DNA of 64,000 bases from Malania oleifera (GCF_029873635.1 NC_080423.1:103230991-103294990); one strand, 5' to 3'; shown: positions 46,464-58,835, numbered from the stretch's first letter. The notes: generated by a model not told the origin, from the sequence alone. Made by a program: numbers and translations.

Positions 46464-46935
46464 AAATTTTATACGACAGCTATAAGACCAACTATACTAT
46501 ATAGATCGGAATGTTGGACGACGAAGAAACATAATATCCAAAAAGTAAAAGTTGCTGAAATGAGGATGTTTAGATGGATGAGTGGTATAACATTGAAAGA
46601 TAAATTAAGGAATGAACATATTCGTGGTAAGTTAGGTGTAACTCCTATAGAATATAAGATAAGGGAGGGACGAATCGGATGGAATAGACACTTGCAACAT
46701 AGGCCTTATAGTGCACCTGTAAAGAAGAGTGACTTAGTTACTGTGAGGGGTAGTAGAAGGGATAAGGATAGACCTAAAATAATTTGGGAGGAGATAGTGA
46801 GTAAAGATTTAATATCCTTGAATCTATCAAAATAAATGGTCCATGATCGCATAAATTGACGAAAAATGATTCATATAGCCGATCGCACTCAGTGGGAATA
46901 CGGATTGGTTTTGTTGTTTTGTTGTTTGTAATAGC
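46464..46935 (+). mobile_element. LINE 3' end (RTE-like), end of reverse transcriptase ORF
   Basis: Plus-strand sequence encodes the C-terminal region found downstream of the reverse transcriptase in plant LINEs: MRMFRWMSGITLKDKLRNEHI, GKLGVTPIEYKIREGRIGWNRHL, and a basic end RGSRRDKDRPKIIWEEIV. A further stretch up to about 46900 matches the usual end of the ORF (HIADRTQWEYG) but is interrupted by stop codons after SLNLSK at 46835. It finishes with a TTGTTGTTTTGTTGTTTG tail (about 46911-46929), typical of RTE-type elements. The 5' truncation, to under 500 bp, is usual for LINEs. Confidence 0.85.
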
Positions 46936-48033
46936 TATTGTATATTGACCCAAAAATCAATTAATTAAACTTTCATTAACTACTTAAAAGTAACACCATG
47001 GAGAATTCAATCATGGCCTGCCTAATGATCAAACGAAATTTCAGCTCTTAAAGGTTTGTGTTAGACAATTAATATTTAAGCAAGTTTACCCCAGCATCAA
47101 GTCCTAATCAAATTTGGATCCATAAACCCAAGGGCTACTCATATTTCATAATAGGGTTATTTAGAAGAGCCTTACTTTTTTTGTACAAGCAATTCAAATG
47201 CAAATCATAAGTGGAGTGGTACAAATTTGTATCAGGCTTAATTTTTTGCTCTTTTGCTTTAGCTACTAGTAATGAGTATTCACTTGCCCAAGGTCATTCC
47301 ACTACATATCTTTCTAGAGCATACTCGAGCTCAATTCAACTCAACTCAATATTCAAAAACTTGAATAATAAAATAATACATAACTATTTTTAATGTACAT
47401 TTTAAAATAATAAAACTGCGATTAAAATTTATTACATTTGCAAAACGAACTCTTTGCACAAGTGGTCAAAAGCCACTCAGTCATACAAAGTTTTTGAAAT
47501 CAAATTTTCTTCAAGGTCAATATATTATAAAAAAAAGTAAATGCGTGTATAAATACAAATTATATTAATTATATAATATAAAATGATAAATTTACAAAAA
47601 CTCAATTAAGCTTGATAACTCAAGCCAATACACAAGCAATAGAATGAGTCAAGCAAATACTCAATGTTTGGTTTAAGTTAGAATGGGGCAGACTGGGGCA
47701 GAATGAAATGATAATTATATAGCAAATTTGTAAAATTATAAATATCTTTTTTTATTACATTTCATTTCATTCTTGAGTACCAAACAAATTATTATAGACG
47801 CGCTCTAATCTGCAAATATAATAAAAACTGCTGTAAAAAACTTAGTGACAAACAACAATGATAATACATTAAAAACCAGTGCAAAACCAGCTAAGTGCTC
47901 AAAACCGAAGCATGCCAAGTACGAGATCCACTGAAACAGATGTAACATTTTAAATGATAGTTGTTGATCAAGTTCAATAATTAGGATAATAACTCTGTAA
48001 CTCCATGAAACAGAAGCCCAGCCACAAGAGAAT
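46936..48033. other. Intergenic; probable 3' region of the NDPK gene
   Basis: No gene is recognised. The part just below 48034 is expected to be the 3' UTR of the minus-strand NDPK gene. Confidence 0.5.
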
Positions 48034-50435
48034 TTACTCATAGATCCATGGATGAAGGCTGCTCTGCCAAGAAACAATGCCCTCAGAAAACCACAAGGCG
48101 ATTTCCTTCCTAGCACTCTCCACTGAATCACTGCCATGAATCACATTCCTGCAAATTTCCAGGCAAAAAGTTCATAAGATTTTGCAAACCCAACAACCAA
48201 CTCAGCTATGCAAAGAGTGATGCATTGACGGACAATCAATAACACGAGCCTGGTTTTAAAATCTCAGATATCTTAGCAGACCCAATCGCTCCACCAGAAT
48301 CCGTCAGTCAGTTTGGTTGGCCAGAGCTAACAACTAGGATGATTTTTCTACTTCCCTATTATTTTAAAAATATTACTGGAACTTAATTACTACTACTTGT
48401 AAGTCAAAAAAAATATAAGAAAATAATGAGAGGGTCTGATTCAAATCATGTCCCCCTCCATGATACAGGTGCACTGTGCGAAGTTCGGTGCATCTGTGTA
48501 ACATTGGATGTCAAATGAAAAAATTGCTCCATCACTACAATTTATCTAGAACTTCAATATATAGTCTGGTTGCATACAGAAGGACATCATAGTTAGTGTC
48601 ATTGTCAGTGCCTCTGTGTGTGTGTGTGTCTGTGTGTGTGTCTGTGTGTTTACCAAGATAAGCAACTAAAACACTAGTGTTGTGCTAAGACCTTACCCAC
48701 TCCATAAAACATGTATGTTTAGATGTCAAATGAAAATATTGCTCCATTTCAATATAACTTATCTAGAACTTAAATAAATAGTTTGATTCATTTCAGAGTG
48801 TCATCATAACTGCCAGAGTAATAAGACCCCACCTAAAGAAAATGTTGGGTCAAAATGATCATTAAAAGAAAAGCATGAAACAGCCATTGCTAATAGACTT
48901 GTCAATTTTTGCATCTATAATTATTTAAAACAAAAAAAAAAAACAAATTGCACCAAAAAAAATTATAAAGAATGACTGATTAAACATTCTACGTCTATAA
49001 AACATAAAATGCAGGAAAATTTTGGCAATAAATCTAAAAATTAAACTGAAAATGAGAAAGATTTACAACTGAATTGGCATATCCACAACTATAATTGGTA
49101 GTTCAGAGATATAAGACAGCAAGTATAATTAAAGCTTTTGGCTGTCAAAACTTTGGCAATTTGGTTTGGATAAATCTAGATTTGACAGTGGGAAAAAAAA
49201 CTACACAGCACCTCAATAATTCAAACAGATGAACACAAAATAAACTATTAAAAATCAATTCTAATTGGTGACTAAGTTTGCTAGAAGCTTGACTTAGTCT
49301 AGATCCAGAACAATAGCTTCCTTTTTACGTCTTTCAAGCAAATAACCACCAACACAATCAAAATGAAGAATACATGGATAAAGAAACTTTGATTATCAGT
49401 AGCATGTAATAACAGGGAAAATACCTTCCAATCTCAACTGCTAAGTCTCCCCGGATAGTGCCAGGAGCAGAGTCTGATGGGTTAGTAGCACCAATGATCT
49501 TCCGGCCTGTGACCACAATATTCTTACCTTCCCAAACCATAGCAACCACTGGGCCAGAGATGATGTAATCAACAAGGCCATTAAAGAAGGGCTTTGCAGA
49601 CAAATCAGCATAGTGCTGCTCGGCAAAGGGACGTTCAACGTTCACAAGCTTCAGACCTATATGCATTCAGTTTTGGGTTAAGATGCAAGTGAACCAAATA
49701 AAATTCTCCTTTATTAACAAACAACACATAATAAAGCAGAAAGCGAAAAAAGAATTACCTTTCAAAGAGAATCCCTTTTTCTCAAACCTGCTAATAATCT
49801 CACCAACCTGAATCATGATACCATGCCATCACATAAAAATCATCTAACAAGGATAATACAAGTTTTTCCTTAAAAACGCATCAAAAACCAAAATCCTGCC
49901 CCCTTATATTGCTTTTCCCCGTGGAACACTATTCACCATAAAATATCTTCAAAAGCAACAAACAACCCATAGTCGATTTTTAATCTTTCAAATTTCGAAA
50001 GGGCAAAAAATAAAGCACAAACAAAAGCAAATAGAACGTGGGATTTGAAACTTTTATGTCCTCCCCCGTTGTTAGCAAACGAATATAAAGATGAATTAAC
50101 TTGGAAGCTAATACCACAATAAAAGATCCATGCTTGCCAGTTAAAAAGCTACCAATATGTGTGTATGTGTGTGTGTGTGTCTATATATATAGATCCTTCA
50201 TGCCGAGCTTAAGATTTCTATATAGTTCAAAAAAATTCAATAAATTTTTATACTTTGTTTCATCCAGGCCAATCAATTATAAAAACCCATGCCTTACCGA
50301 TAAAAATAAGAAATCACGGGAAACATAATAACAAACTATAATTTCAAATGCGAATCACAAAAACGCAGAGAGAAGCATGCATACCAATCCCCTTTGCACA
50401 CCATCAGGTTTGATCATGATAAAGGTCTGCTCCAT
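48034..50435 (-). CDS. NDPK1: Nucleoside diphosphate kinase 1 (cytosolic), four exons
   Basis: The enzyme moves the terminal phosphate of ATP to other nucleoside diphosphates through a phospho-histidine, keeping NTP pools balanced. Exons are 50435-50385, 49807-49759, 49656-49425 and 48148-48034, with GT..AG introns of 577, 102 and 1276 bp. Together they give 447 bp, 148 residues, exactly the size of plant type I NDPK. The protein starts [17 protein letters not shown], has no targeting extension, contains [28 protein letters not shown] (nucleotide-binding Kpn-loop region) and the active-site motif NVIHGSDS with His115, and ends LHPWIYE. All key residues are present, so the gene looks functional. 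Its upstream region carries a duplicated core promoter (separate entry). Confidence 0.97.
48505..48818. repeat. Internal duplication in NDPK intron 3
   Basis: The block ATGTCAAATGAAAAAATTGCTCC at about 48509 recurs at about 48724, and similarity continues through TTATCTAGAACTT to CATCATA. Period is about 215 bp, with a (TG)n tract at 48615-48650 between. Confidence 0.8.
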
Positions 50436-50537
50436 CTTCGCCCTGTGCTTCTCTTTCGCGAACTGAGAATCAGCTTCTGTAGCTTGAAGTGCTAAAAGAG
50501 AGCAGAGGGTGTTCTGAAGAAGGGGGGGAGAGCAAAA

Positions 50538-50683
50538 GAGCCTTTTATACGAGACAATGGAAATACGAAACCCTAAAGGCCCATTCGGTAATTAATATAT
50601 ATATATATAAGAGCCTTTTATACGAGACAATGGAAATACGAAACCCTAAAGGCCCATTCGGCAATTAATATATATATATATAT
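50538..50683 (-). promoter_or_regulatory. NDPK1 core promoter, duplicated 73-bp unit
   Basis: Two tandem units with a period of 73 bp. Each holds, on the minus strand in order, a UP1/site II-type element AATGGGCC (plus-strand 50578-50585 and 50651-50658), a telo-box TTTAGGGTTT (50568-50577 and 50641-50650), and a TATA box TATAAAAGG (about 50541-50549 and 50614-50622). The proximal TATA lies about 108 bp upstream of the ATG. Telo-box plus UP1/site II is known to drive expression of many growth and translation genes in meristematic cells. An (AT)n run separates the units. Confidence 0.8.
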
Positions 50684-52521
50684 ATATATATAAATTTTTG
50701 GAAGTTGATTTAAAATTTTAAATCCTCTTTAATTTTTTTCCCCTTTTTAGTTTAATAATTAATAAAAATTTATGAGCCTTCTTTTATTAAATTATAATTA
50801 ACAAGCTGCAAATCTCTAAATTTAAATATTTAAAAAAGATATGAGAGAGTTGAGGTCATAGATGTTTGGAGATTATATTTTTAAAAAAATATATAGACTT
50901 ATTTATGATCTATTAGTTGATAATTTAATTTTGATTTTAAACTTGAAGAAAAGAAAAGTTTGAAGAAGAATGAGAGGAAAAATAAAAATTTCTCTCTTTC
51001 CTACAAAATATGGTATTTGTTCATTGAAAAATCTTGTCAAATTAAAATATTAATGAAACCACGTAAGCTCTTTTTTTTTTTTAATTATTTAAAAATTAAA
51101 GGTATATTTTATTTTGTTTATATTTTTAGTCTTCTGTGTTTTTGTTACTGTATAATGAAGAAATAAATCATGAAATGCATTTGTTTACGTTATCGATTTT
51201 CTTGATTTATTAATGGTTTTCAACTATTTGCAAAAAATATTTAAAACCAAATTTTATAATTTTTAATTATTTTGACAACCTGTTGGGATAATATTTTAGT
51301 ATCTAGAATTAACTGTTTTGGATCAAATCATTCATTTTATATATAATTTTTAATTAAAAATAAAATAAAGAATTATATGTACTTATAATATAATTAAAAT
51401 AAAACTTTCCATCAAAAATTAGAAAAAATTAAAAACAACAAAAGCGACTCACAAAATTTTTTTACTATATTTCCATTGCCATGTAGAATTAAGAATAAGA
51501 TTGTTCTTCTAAACAGAATTTTCAAAGAAAACAAATAAGTAAAATAATTATAATAATTCTTTTTTTTATTACAATATTTTTTATTTACTTTGTATTTTTA
51601 TTATTTTAATGATATTTTATAATTATTATTTGATTTATGAACAAAAATGAATATTTGTTTAATCAGAATTTTAAATTATTTTAGTCCTAAAAATATCAAC
51701 CAAACAAATTACTAGTTTTGATTTTTCAGTTTCTATTTGTACTTTCTAGTTTCTGTTTGTGATTTAACAATTTTCTTTCACAAGATTTATAATTTTGGAA
51801 GTCAATTCAGTGGGGCTTATAAAGAGTCAAGAGATTTGAATTCAAATCAAGCTCAAACAATAAAATATATATATATATAGTCAAGAGATTTGAATTCAAA
51901 TCAAGCTTAAACAATAAAATATATATATATAAGCTGAAACTCAGTTTGAATTCATCATGTAATTTGAATCAAACGCTTGAAATTAAACCATATGTCCCAA
52001 CTTCAACCATTCACTAGGAACTTGCCAAAACATGTTCAAATTGGTACATTATCGGTGCTGCAAAGTTTTCAATACTGTTCTTTGAATGCACCTCTATTTC
52101 AGTCATATACTGTATATCACCCAACAACTTAAAATCTGCACATTGATAAATTAGCTAAACATACAGTGTTTTTGAGTCTTTACAGGTGGGAATATAATTA
52201 AAAAAAACGGAGAACAGAGCAATAGATTACAGACACGGCTTAGAAGTGCTAAAAATTTTATGTAGTATGCATAGTTATTCAAGCAAAGCCCAACCCAGTA
52301 ACCACAAAGAGAGGGTTCAAAAAGAAAAACGAAAAAGGAAAATTAATTACAGATTAGTTTTGAAGAAATACATACATCAGGCAAATATAACAGGTAGTTT
52401 ATAAGAGCTTAGGTACATGGGGTCATGTGAACCAAAGGCACAAACCCATTAACAACCAGAGTCTCTGCACACAAGAACATCTGACTGCACCCATTTTTTG
52501 CCAGTGGAGAGAGCAAAAAAC
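50684..52521. other. Intergenic, AT-rich; 3' region of MSRA exon
   Basis: No gene is recognised. It includes a 55-bp tandem duplication at 51824-51931 and, from about 52440 to 52521, the likely 3' UTR of the minus-strand MSRA exon. The open frame at 50960-51166 is A/T-rich and without domain. Confidence 0.5.
51824..51931. repeat. 55-bp tandem duplication
   Basis: AGTCAAGAGATTTGAATTC starts at 51824 and again at 51879; the two copies are nearly identical and each ends in an (AT)n run. Confidence 0.92.
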
Positions 52522-52773
52522 TTAGCCATAGCATCGGATTGGGTCACTGCAGCCTTTATCAGCAGACTGCTTAAAACCAAATCGACCTCCATTTGCAAGG
52601 TACTGCTGGTGGTACTCTTCAGCTCGGTAGAACTTTTTTGCAGGCAGAATCTCCGTGACAATCTTCCTGTTCAAGAGATTCTGTTGCTGCTCCAGGGACT
52701 CCCTGGCCGCCTTCTCTTGCTCTGGAATGTAGAAGTATATTCCAGATCTGTATTGTGTCCCAACATCATTCCC
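52522..52773 (-). CDS. MSRA: Peptide methionine sulfoxide reductase A, 3' exon only
   Basis: MSRA reduces methionine S-sulfoxide in proteins and so repairs oxidative damage. This exon encodes the C-terminal 83 residues, from [15 protein letters not shown] through [19 protein letters not shown] to [10 protein letters not shown], with a clean stop. The two cysteines at the end are the recycling cysteines of plant MSRA. A good acceptor (GAGCAG) precedes 52773, and plant MSRA genes split here, right after NRQ. The first exon, which carries the catalytic GCFWG motif, was looked for upstream on the minus strand as far as the window edge and not found. It either lies beyond 64 kb or was lost, in which case this is a gene fragment. 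The reading frame is fully open and well conserved, which speaks against long neglect. Confidence 0.88.
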   Translation of the reverse strand, partial: GNDVGTQYRSGIYFYIPEQEKAARESLEQQQNLLNRKIVTEILPAKKFYRAEEYHQQYLANGGRFGFKQSADKGCSDPIRCYG

Positions 52774-54270
52774 CTGCTCACCAAGGGTTACCATTAATTA
52801 GGATGTTTAGGAAGTGCAGCAAAATCCAAAACGTATTTAGGAAGTGGTGTATAATATTCAATTTGGAGAGAAGCATATTAGCTTAATGGAAATTGGGCTA
52901 CCATCTTAAATATTAGATCATCAGTATGGTGATCAAAGATATAGCTGGAATCTTGAACATAATACCATTTGCATGAAAAAACGATAACCTTTGAGAGCTT
53001 GACTTTAAAAAAAAAATTAGGAAACAGAAGAAGCTTCACCTTCCACCAAAAGGCCTAAAAGGAAGCTTTACTCTTCAATATTCAACCACCCTATACGGCT
53101 AAATCCTTCACTTGAATGCATATAACATCATCATTACTCCTAAACCCCACACTTAAAAACAGTGTCAACTCTCAGGAAAGCTTCCTGCTGTAGAATTTTT
53201 TAGGCCAATATGAAAAATGCAACTGTCAAGCATACTGCATACCTACATCCCAAAACTATATGCAAAATATTTGGGAAATTTTCTAATTAAAAATATTAGA
53301 TTCCTCAATCCTGAGCTCAGAAGAAAGATGGTCAAGAGTGTATTTATCAGACCTCAACCTTTGTGATGGCGGTTTTGAACAAGGTTAGACAAAATAATCA
53401 AAAGATCCTTCTATAGGGTTTATAAATTGAGGATTCCCAAATTTAGGGCATCATCACCAATCAAGAAAATTCTACTGAGATTGAGAAAACACAATCCATT
53501 TTTATTTACAAGTATAGAGAGAAGTTTTCACTAAACAGCACCAAGCGGGGCAACCCAAGTAAAAAAGAGCATATGACAACTAAGAAAGCTTTTTGATGAT
53601 ATGATTATGATTGGACAAGCTAATCTTCTCGCCCTTGACCATGCTTCGAAATGTGATTATTTCACCATGAGGGCTGGGTTGTTGAAGATAAAAGGATGAC
53701 CATAGCTTGAGTCAAGAATGGATTTGAATCCAGAAATTTCATAAAAGATAGCCAGCATTGAATTCTGGGCTCAAAGTGTAGAAAAAGCCCATATCTGGAA
53801 GCTCTACTTTATGTTAATAACACTTGTTAACCAAGCCAAAACAGGCTTTATGTTAATAGGACTTGTTAACCATATCCGGAACAGCCCATATCGGGAAGCT
53901 CAAAGAGATTGTTGAAACAGCCCGCATCTGGAAGCTCTACTTTATGTTGAGGGGACCTGTTAACCAAGTCAAAACAGGCTTCTAGGGCACAATACCACCT
54001 GATGCAAGACAAGAAGCAGGAAATGGATGGACCCTGATTGGAGGCTAATTAAGTAGAATGGGTTGAGGAATTATTGGATTTCAGCCCAATCAATTCAAGG
54101 TAATTATCACGTTTATGTTTATTTAGGGCTTTATTTGCAATATTTGTGTAGTTCAGGAGTTTGTTGGTAATTTCATGCATTTTTAGTTGTTCATGTGTAA
54201 TTTTGAAATTTAAGCTCTCTTACATTGTGCTCCCCCCCCCCCCCCCTTTTTTTTTTTTACAAATAGGGTT

Positions 54271-54500
54271 CGAAAGCCATGTAAGAGTAGGTTTTTGATG
54301 AATTTGAACTGAGAAATAACATTGTCTATCCCTTCTTCCCCCTCTTCTTCTTCCTTCTTCTTCCCTCCCTTCGAAAGCCATGTAAGAGTAGGTTTTTGAT
54401 GAATTTGAACTGAGAACTAACATGTCTCCCCCCCCCCCCCTCCCCCAACAAAGTGTATCCCTTCTTCCCCCTCTCTTCTTCTTCCTTCTTCTTCCCTCCC
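54271..54500. repeat. 101-bp tandem duplication with C and CTT runs
   Basis: CGAAAGCCATGTAAGAGTAG occurs at 54271 and 54372, and both copies continue through TTTTTGATGAATTTGAACTGAG to a CTTCTTCC-rich stretch. Poly-C runs lie at about 54230-54246 and 54428-54439. Confidence 0.88.
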
Positions 54501-55849
54501 TTCTCTCCTCAATTTCTCCCTTGGCAGCAGATCCTTGATGCCATCCAGCATCACCACCTCTGGTAGAAAGATCAGAAAATGAAGTCAAACAACATGCAAG
54601 ACTAAGCCAGCAGTGGAACAAGCAAATCTTCTAGTAGCATAGCCAACTTCTATTAAGAAGCACTGCAAGAACATAACTCAAATATGAGTCAAGTAACAAA
54701 GTAGCTACATGCCTTTATAGTCGTCTCACAAAGCCGTAAATATCATTCAAGTAGATGGTGATGAAATTAAACTTGATTTCAGATCCTATAATGCTGACAG
54801 TTCAAATGGTTATGAAGTGATTGCCCTTAATAGGATGTAAAGTGAATGTCTGAGAACATGGATGTACAGGTTATTTAGCAGATAATGCTGTTACTGAAAT
54901 TGAACAATAAATACAAGCTGTAACAACTGAAGAGACAAGTCGTTTATTTCCCAGGGAAGCTAAAAATATGGAAACAATTGTCAAAAGATGCAGCATTGGA
55001 TGCAACATAGCGATGGAGACATCAATTCCTAAGAATTACAAGGTGTATCAAGATAAGACCACAACTTTACCAAGTGTTTCAACCATCAAATTTTTATTAC
55101 AACTAAGTTCAATAATATACCCAAAGAAAGCTTAGCAATCTCACTCTTCTTCCTCAAGCAAGGAACAAGAAGTGGTTTTAGCACCAAACATCTAATTCCC
55201 TGAAGTTGAAAGCACAAACTAAAATGCATGGTGTGTTGCTAGAGCTCAAGCACGAGTTTTTCCAAATCGGGGAAGAATGATGAAGGTACTAAATGGACGT
55301 ACAAAAAATCAGGTCTAAAGGCTTCACTTTGTTTTGAGTTGGTGGTTTGCTGTCTGCAACAGCTCTTAAGGATCAGTTCATTTTCATAATTTAGTTAGGT
55401 AATTGTTAAGATCCCTCAATAAGTTGTCAAAGCATTCACTTGAAATTTAAGGCAGAACCGCACAGTTTGGTTTTCGAAGTTTCCTATTATCTAAGCAGGT
55501 TGAATTCTAGAAGAACAAATAAAAGTCAATATAAAGGGATGTATTTTTTTTTTTTTTCCAGAGAGATGAATGAAAAAGAGTTTCCATCATTGATGCTTTC
55601 TCTTAGCCAAGTGGATGTCATAGTTGTTGAGTGAATTCTCACAAACCTAGGTGGATCTGCTAGCTTTTATTCTTCTTTGACTTCTCTTGTTATTCATTCC
55701 TTTATTCCATATTTGATTCAAGCTTAATCCCTCAGCTTCTCCAATAATAAGACCCTAGTTTACTCCAAGCCCATATCCAAAACCTTAGAACCTCAAACCT
55801 TTTTTTTTTCTTTTAAGTACTTAGAACCTCAAACCCCACAAATTTTATT

Positions 55850-56400
55850 TAGATAAAAAAATATATTATTAAGAAGGAGCAATTACAAAGAGGGAAGGGT
55901 AAGAAGTCCTACAGAACAAAAAACCAAAAAAAAAAAAAAGAGAAGGCCAGAGACTACTAAATGCAAAACCCTATAATCTCGTTAGACGTCAATCAGCCAT
56001 TTCCCAAAAACAAGCCAAATGTCAATCCTAGAGTGTGGCCAAAAAAAGAACCCTACTCCACACAAGAGCAGAAGACATCACCCTTCCAATGGAAATTCTA
56101 CATGATCATTCCACCAAATACACAAGAACAAGGCAAATGTACCACATTTCCAAAGTATCTTCCTCTCCTTCCAACCTTCAAAGTCCTCAAATTTCTGGAG
56201 AAAAAAAGCTCTCCAATGAAAATAGGCCCGCCTGTGTTCCCCAAACACACCAAAAAGTCTACTTCAAATGCCCCAGGAAAAAGGATAATGCAAAAAGTAA
56301 ATTTTCATTTATTTCGCTGCTTTGGAGTATTCATTCATTTCACCTCTCTGGAAACACAAAAACATAAACATCTACAGACAAAGTTCTAAATAAATCACCG
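55850..56400 (-). mobile_element. Probable L1-type LINE 3' end
   Basis: On the minus strand the sequence ends with CTTTGTAATTGCTCCTTC then TTAATAATATATTTTTTTATC, the usual non-coding end of plant L1 elements, after a T-rich stretch. Upstream (55960-56390) the minus strand gives fragments that look like the Trp/Cys-rich ORF2 end, for example LWKCGTF and WGFVW-like words, interrupted in places. The plus-strand frames here are shadows. Identification is tentative. Confidence 0.35.
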
Positions 56401-57173
56401 ATCTTCTAAGAACTGCAGACAAAATAAAGACGCTGATTCTTAGCTTTAGAAATCAAATATTGTGAAAAGAAAATGGTAGCCAGTAGAACCACGGGTAAAA
56501 TTCAAAACTCAAACCCTACCACATCCATAAGAAAAGAAAAAAAAAATTAAATAAGGCAGCAGCATCTGCCCAACATTAGCTGTTTCTCTCATTCACATTT
56601 CTACGGAAATAAAAATTCCAACAAGCAAGATACTGTTCAAAAATCAAGAAAGTAGATATAGGAGCATTATGGCTACTCAAAAGACAATAAAGATGAGAAT
56701 AAGAAACACAAAAAAGTGGTCACAATGCAATGTCCGACTCTCTCCCTATTACCAATACAAATCTAACACAAGGGCATAAAAGAATGTAAATTGGAGACAA
56801 GAATTCCAAGGGCTTTGGACTTGAATAAGTGGCATTAACACAACCATTAGCATCCCAAAAATTCATCCCATATTGCTGTTGATGACCTTGTGCAGGGACT
56901 TGAGCTTAAAAGAAAACAGCATAACCAGTTGCCAGCCAAAGCAACATTTTTGAGACACTAATCAAGCCATCCCCACACGTTGGCTTACAAACTCCCTCAC
57001 AACTAACCAATTGATCTCTCTTACTCTCACCATCCCTGATGACAAGAAATTGCTCATCAGTTACTCTGAAATCCAAGCAATTCAAACAATCGATCGATTG
57101 TGAGAGGTCTTTTACCCAATAATTATATGAGGCTCAAGTTCCAAATTTAACTTCTTCACAGCTTCTTCAGAAA

Positions 57174-57990
57174 CTACAATTTTGCAACTACCAGAATCAA
57201 CAAACATAGTTCAAAGCTGCTTTTGGCATATATCACCTGAGTCTGGAAGATGTTGCTTCGCCTCCAATCTTCTTTTTCTTCAACCTTGTGGGAAGAGGGC
57301 ATATGTTGAAGCACTAAACAGATTTTCACATAGCCGTCATCATCTAAGTCACTTGGGATTTCTATTTCAGCTTCAACTACTTGAATGTCATCATCACCAT
57401 CATCTTCTTTTTTCGCAACAGCCATGACTTGGTTAGGACATTGTGCAGCTCGATGCCCAAAACCTTGACATTTAAAGCATTGAAGTGATGGTTGGCTCTT
57501 CAAAGTTGTTCCAGAATGCTCGAGAGTTTTCCAAGGGGTATTAGTATGAACTCCTTTACCCCAATTGCTCAACTATCTTCTCTTGTACAACTCCACTAGT
57601 ATTCTTCTCATATTGAAGGGCTAATGTAGCCCTAGGAGGATTACATTGCATATTTCCCTCAATCTGAGTGGCAACTTGTACTGCATCCCCAACTGCAATA
57701 AGACAACATGTAGCAAATTTGGAGGCCATAGCTACCTTCAACCCTTTTCTATATAAAGCTACCATCACATACTCTTTCCATTCTATGTTGGCACAAGTAG
57801 CCAAATGATAGAATCTACTACTGTACTCTGTAACTGTCTTTTCTACTTTCCTTAAATCAAAGAGTTGGAGATGAATCTGTTGCTGATAATTGGGAGGCAT
57901 AAATTGCTCCTGCATGGCTCACTTCATCTCATCCCACATTGTAACCTCACCAAATCTCCTTCTTCTAAGGACCTCTGTTGTTTAATCCAC
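57174..57990 (-). mobile_element. Retrotransposon gag remnant (Ty3/gypsy-like)
   Basis: Minus strand, in order: a gag-type domain (NYQQQIHLQLFDLRK, YSSRFYHLATCANIEWKEYV, ALYRKGLK) and a CCHC zinc knuckle CFKCQGFGHRAAQC. These belong to the capsid and nucleocapsid parts of a gypsy-like element. No protease or pol follows. A fossil with a few breaks. It lies between the MSRA exon and the right end, possibly inside the MSRA intron. Confidence 0.8.
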
Positions 57991-58224
57991 CAAATTTGAG
58001 CAGTTCACTTCAATTTTGTTTGATTCGGCCAAGTAAAACTTTCTAGCCTCATTCATGTCATACCATGGCAAATAGTACTCCAAATAATATACACAATCAT
58101 CAAATTCAGCAGGATTACCATCACCATTACAATCTGAGACTCTAGTTTAATTCCCTCACAACTCCAAAGTATGAGGGACAACAGCTATTCCACCATCTTG
58201 ATTGTAGGAAATTCCTTGGGCATT

Positions 58225-58835
58225 TTACCCAATGTTTTAAAAGGCAAAGGCATAAGGCGAGGCATCAGCCTAAAGGTGTTGGGGCGGAAGCCTTTTGAGA
58301 ATTTGTTTTTAAGATAAAAATATGTCAAATAAATTATATATATTTAAATAAAACAAAAAAATTAAGAAAATCACAAATATAATATAAAAAAGAAAAAACT
58401 AAATGTATTTTGCAAAATACTGGTTGGCCATTCAAAAATTACTAACTTGAATACACGACATAAATCATGACAATAGATAACTATACCATTACAAAGTTCA
58501 AACCATTTTCAAGATGTAAGATACAACTCAATTATTTTGGAAAGGTTCAGGTTCAAGAGTTTTAGAAATAAACTCATATCATGACATTCCTTTTATACAA
58601 ACATGTTAAAATTTTCAAATCAATTCTAACTTGATAATCACACCCAAAATCCATAAGCATCAACTAAAAAGGAGCAAAAGGCGTGCTTTTTGCAAAAATG
58701 CGTAAACCTTGGCAAGTAATGAGTTAGCCTTTTTGGAATTTGGTATTTTAGATTAAGCCTCAAGGCGTTTTTGGTATGCCTGCGAACCTCGATTGAGCCT
58801 TTTCTTCACTGATTTTACATATGGCTGCAACTTTG
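58225..58835. mobile_element. Possible DNA-transposon insertion rich in AGGCG words
   Basis: Begins with TTTTAAAAGGCAAAGGCATAAGG and ends with CCTCAAGGCG and GATTGAGCCTTTTC words in opposite orientation, with AT-rich sequence between. Such AGGCG-rich ends are common in a class of plant non-autonomous repeats. It interrupts the leader or gag region of the gypsy element. Target-site duplication not resolved. Confidence 0.35.

Larger units (their letters stand above)
52774..57173. other. No gene recognised; expected MSRA intron or upstream, repeat-rich
   Basis: Contains partial direct repeats at about 53785-54000 (CTGGAAGCTCTACTTTATGTT twice, with TTGTTAACCAAG nearby), the C/T-rich tandem duplication at 54271-54500, and a probable LINE 3' end at 55850-56400. 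The sequence at 54100-54260 has an LTR-like look (TTTATTTAGGGCTTTATTTGCAAT) but no ends were found. The minus-strand open frame at 54220-54621 is low complexity. Confidence 0.45.

Noticed and set aside
47805-48137. 110-codon minus-strand open frame
   Set aside because: It overlaps NDPK exon 4 in another frame and runs into the 3' region.
52498-52797. 99-codon plus-strand open frame
   Set aside because: It is the complement of the MSRA exon.
55961-56389. 142-codon plus-strand open frame as a gene
   Set aside because: No domain; the minus strand here reads better as the end of a LINE.
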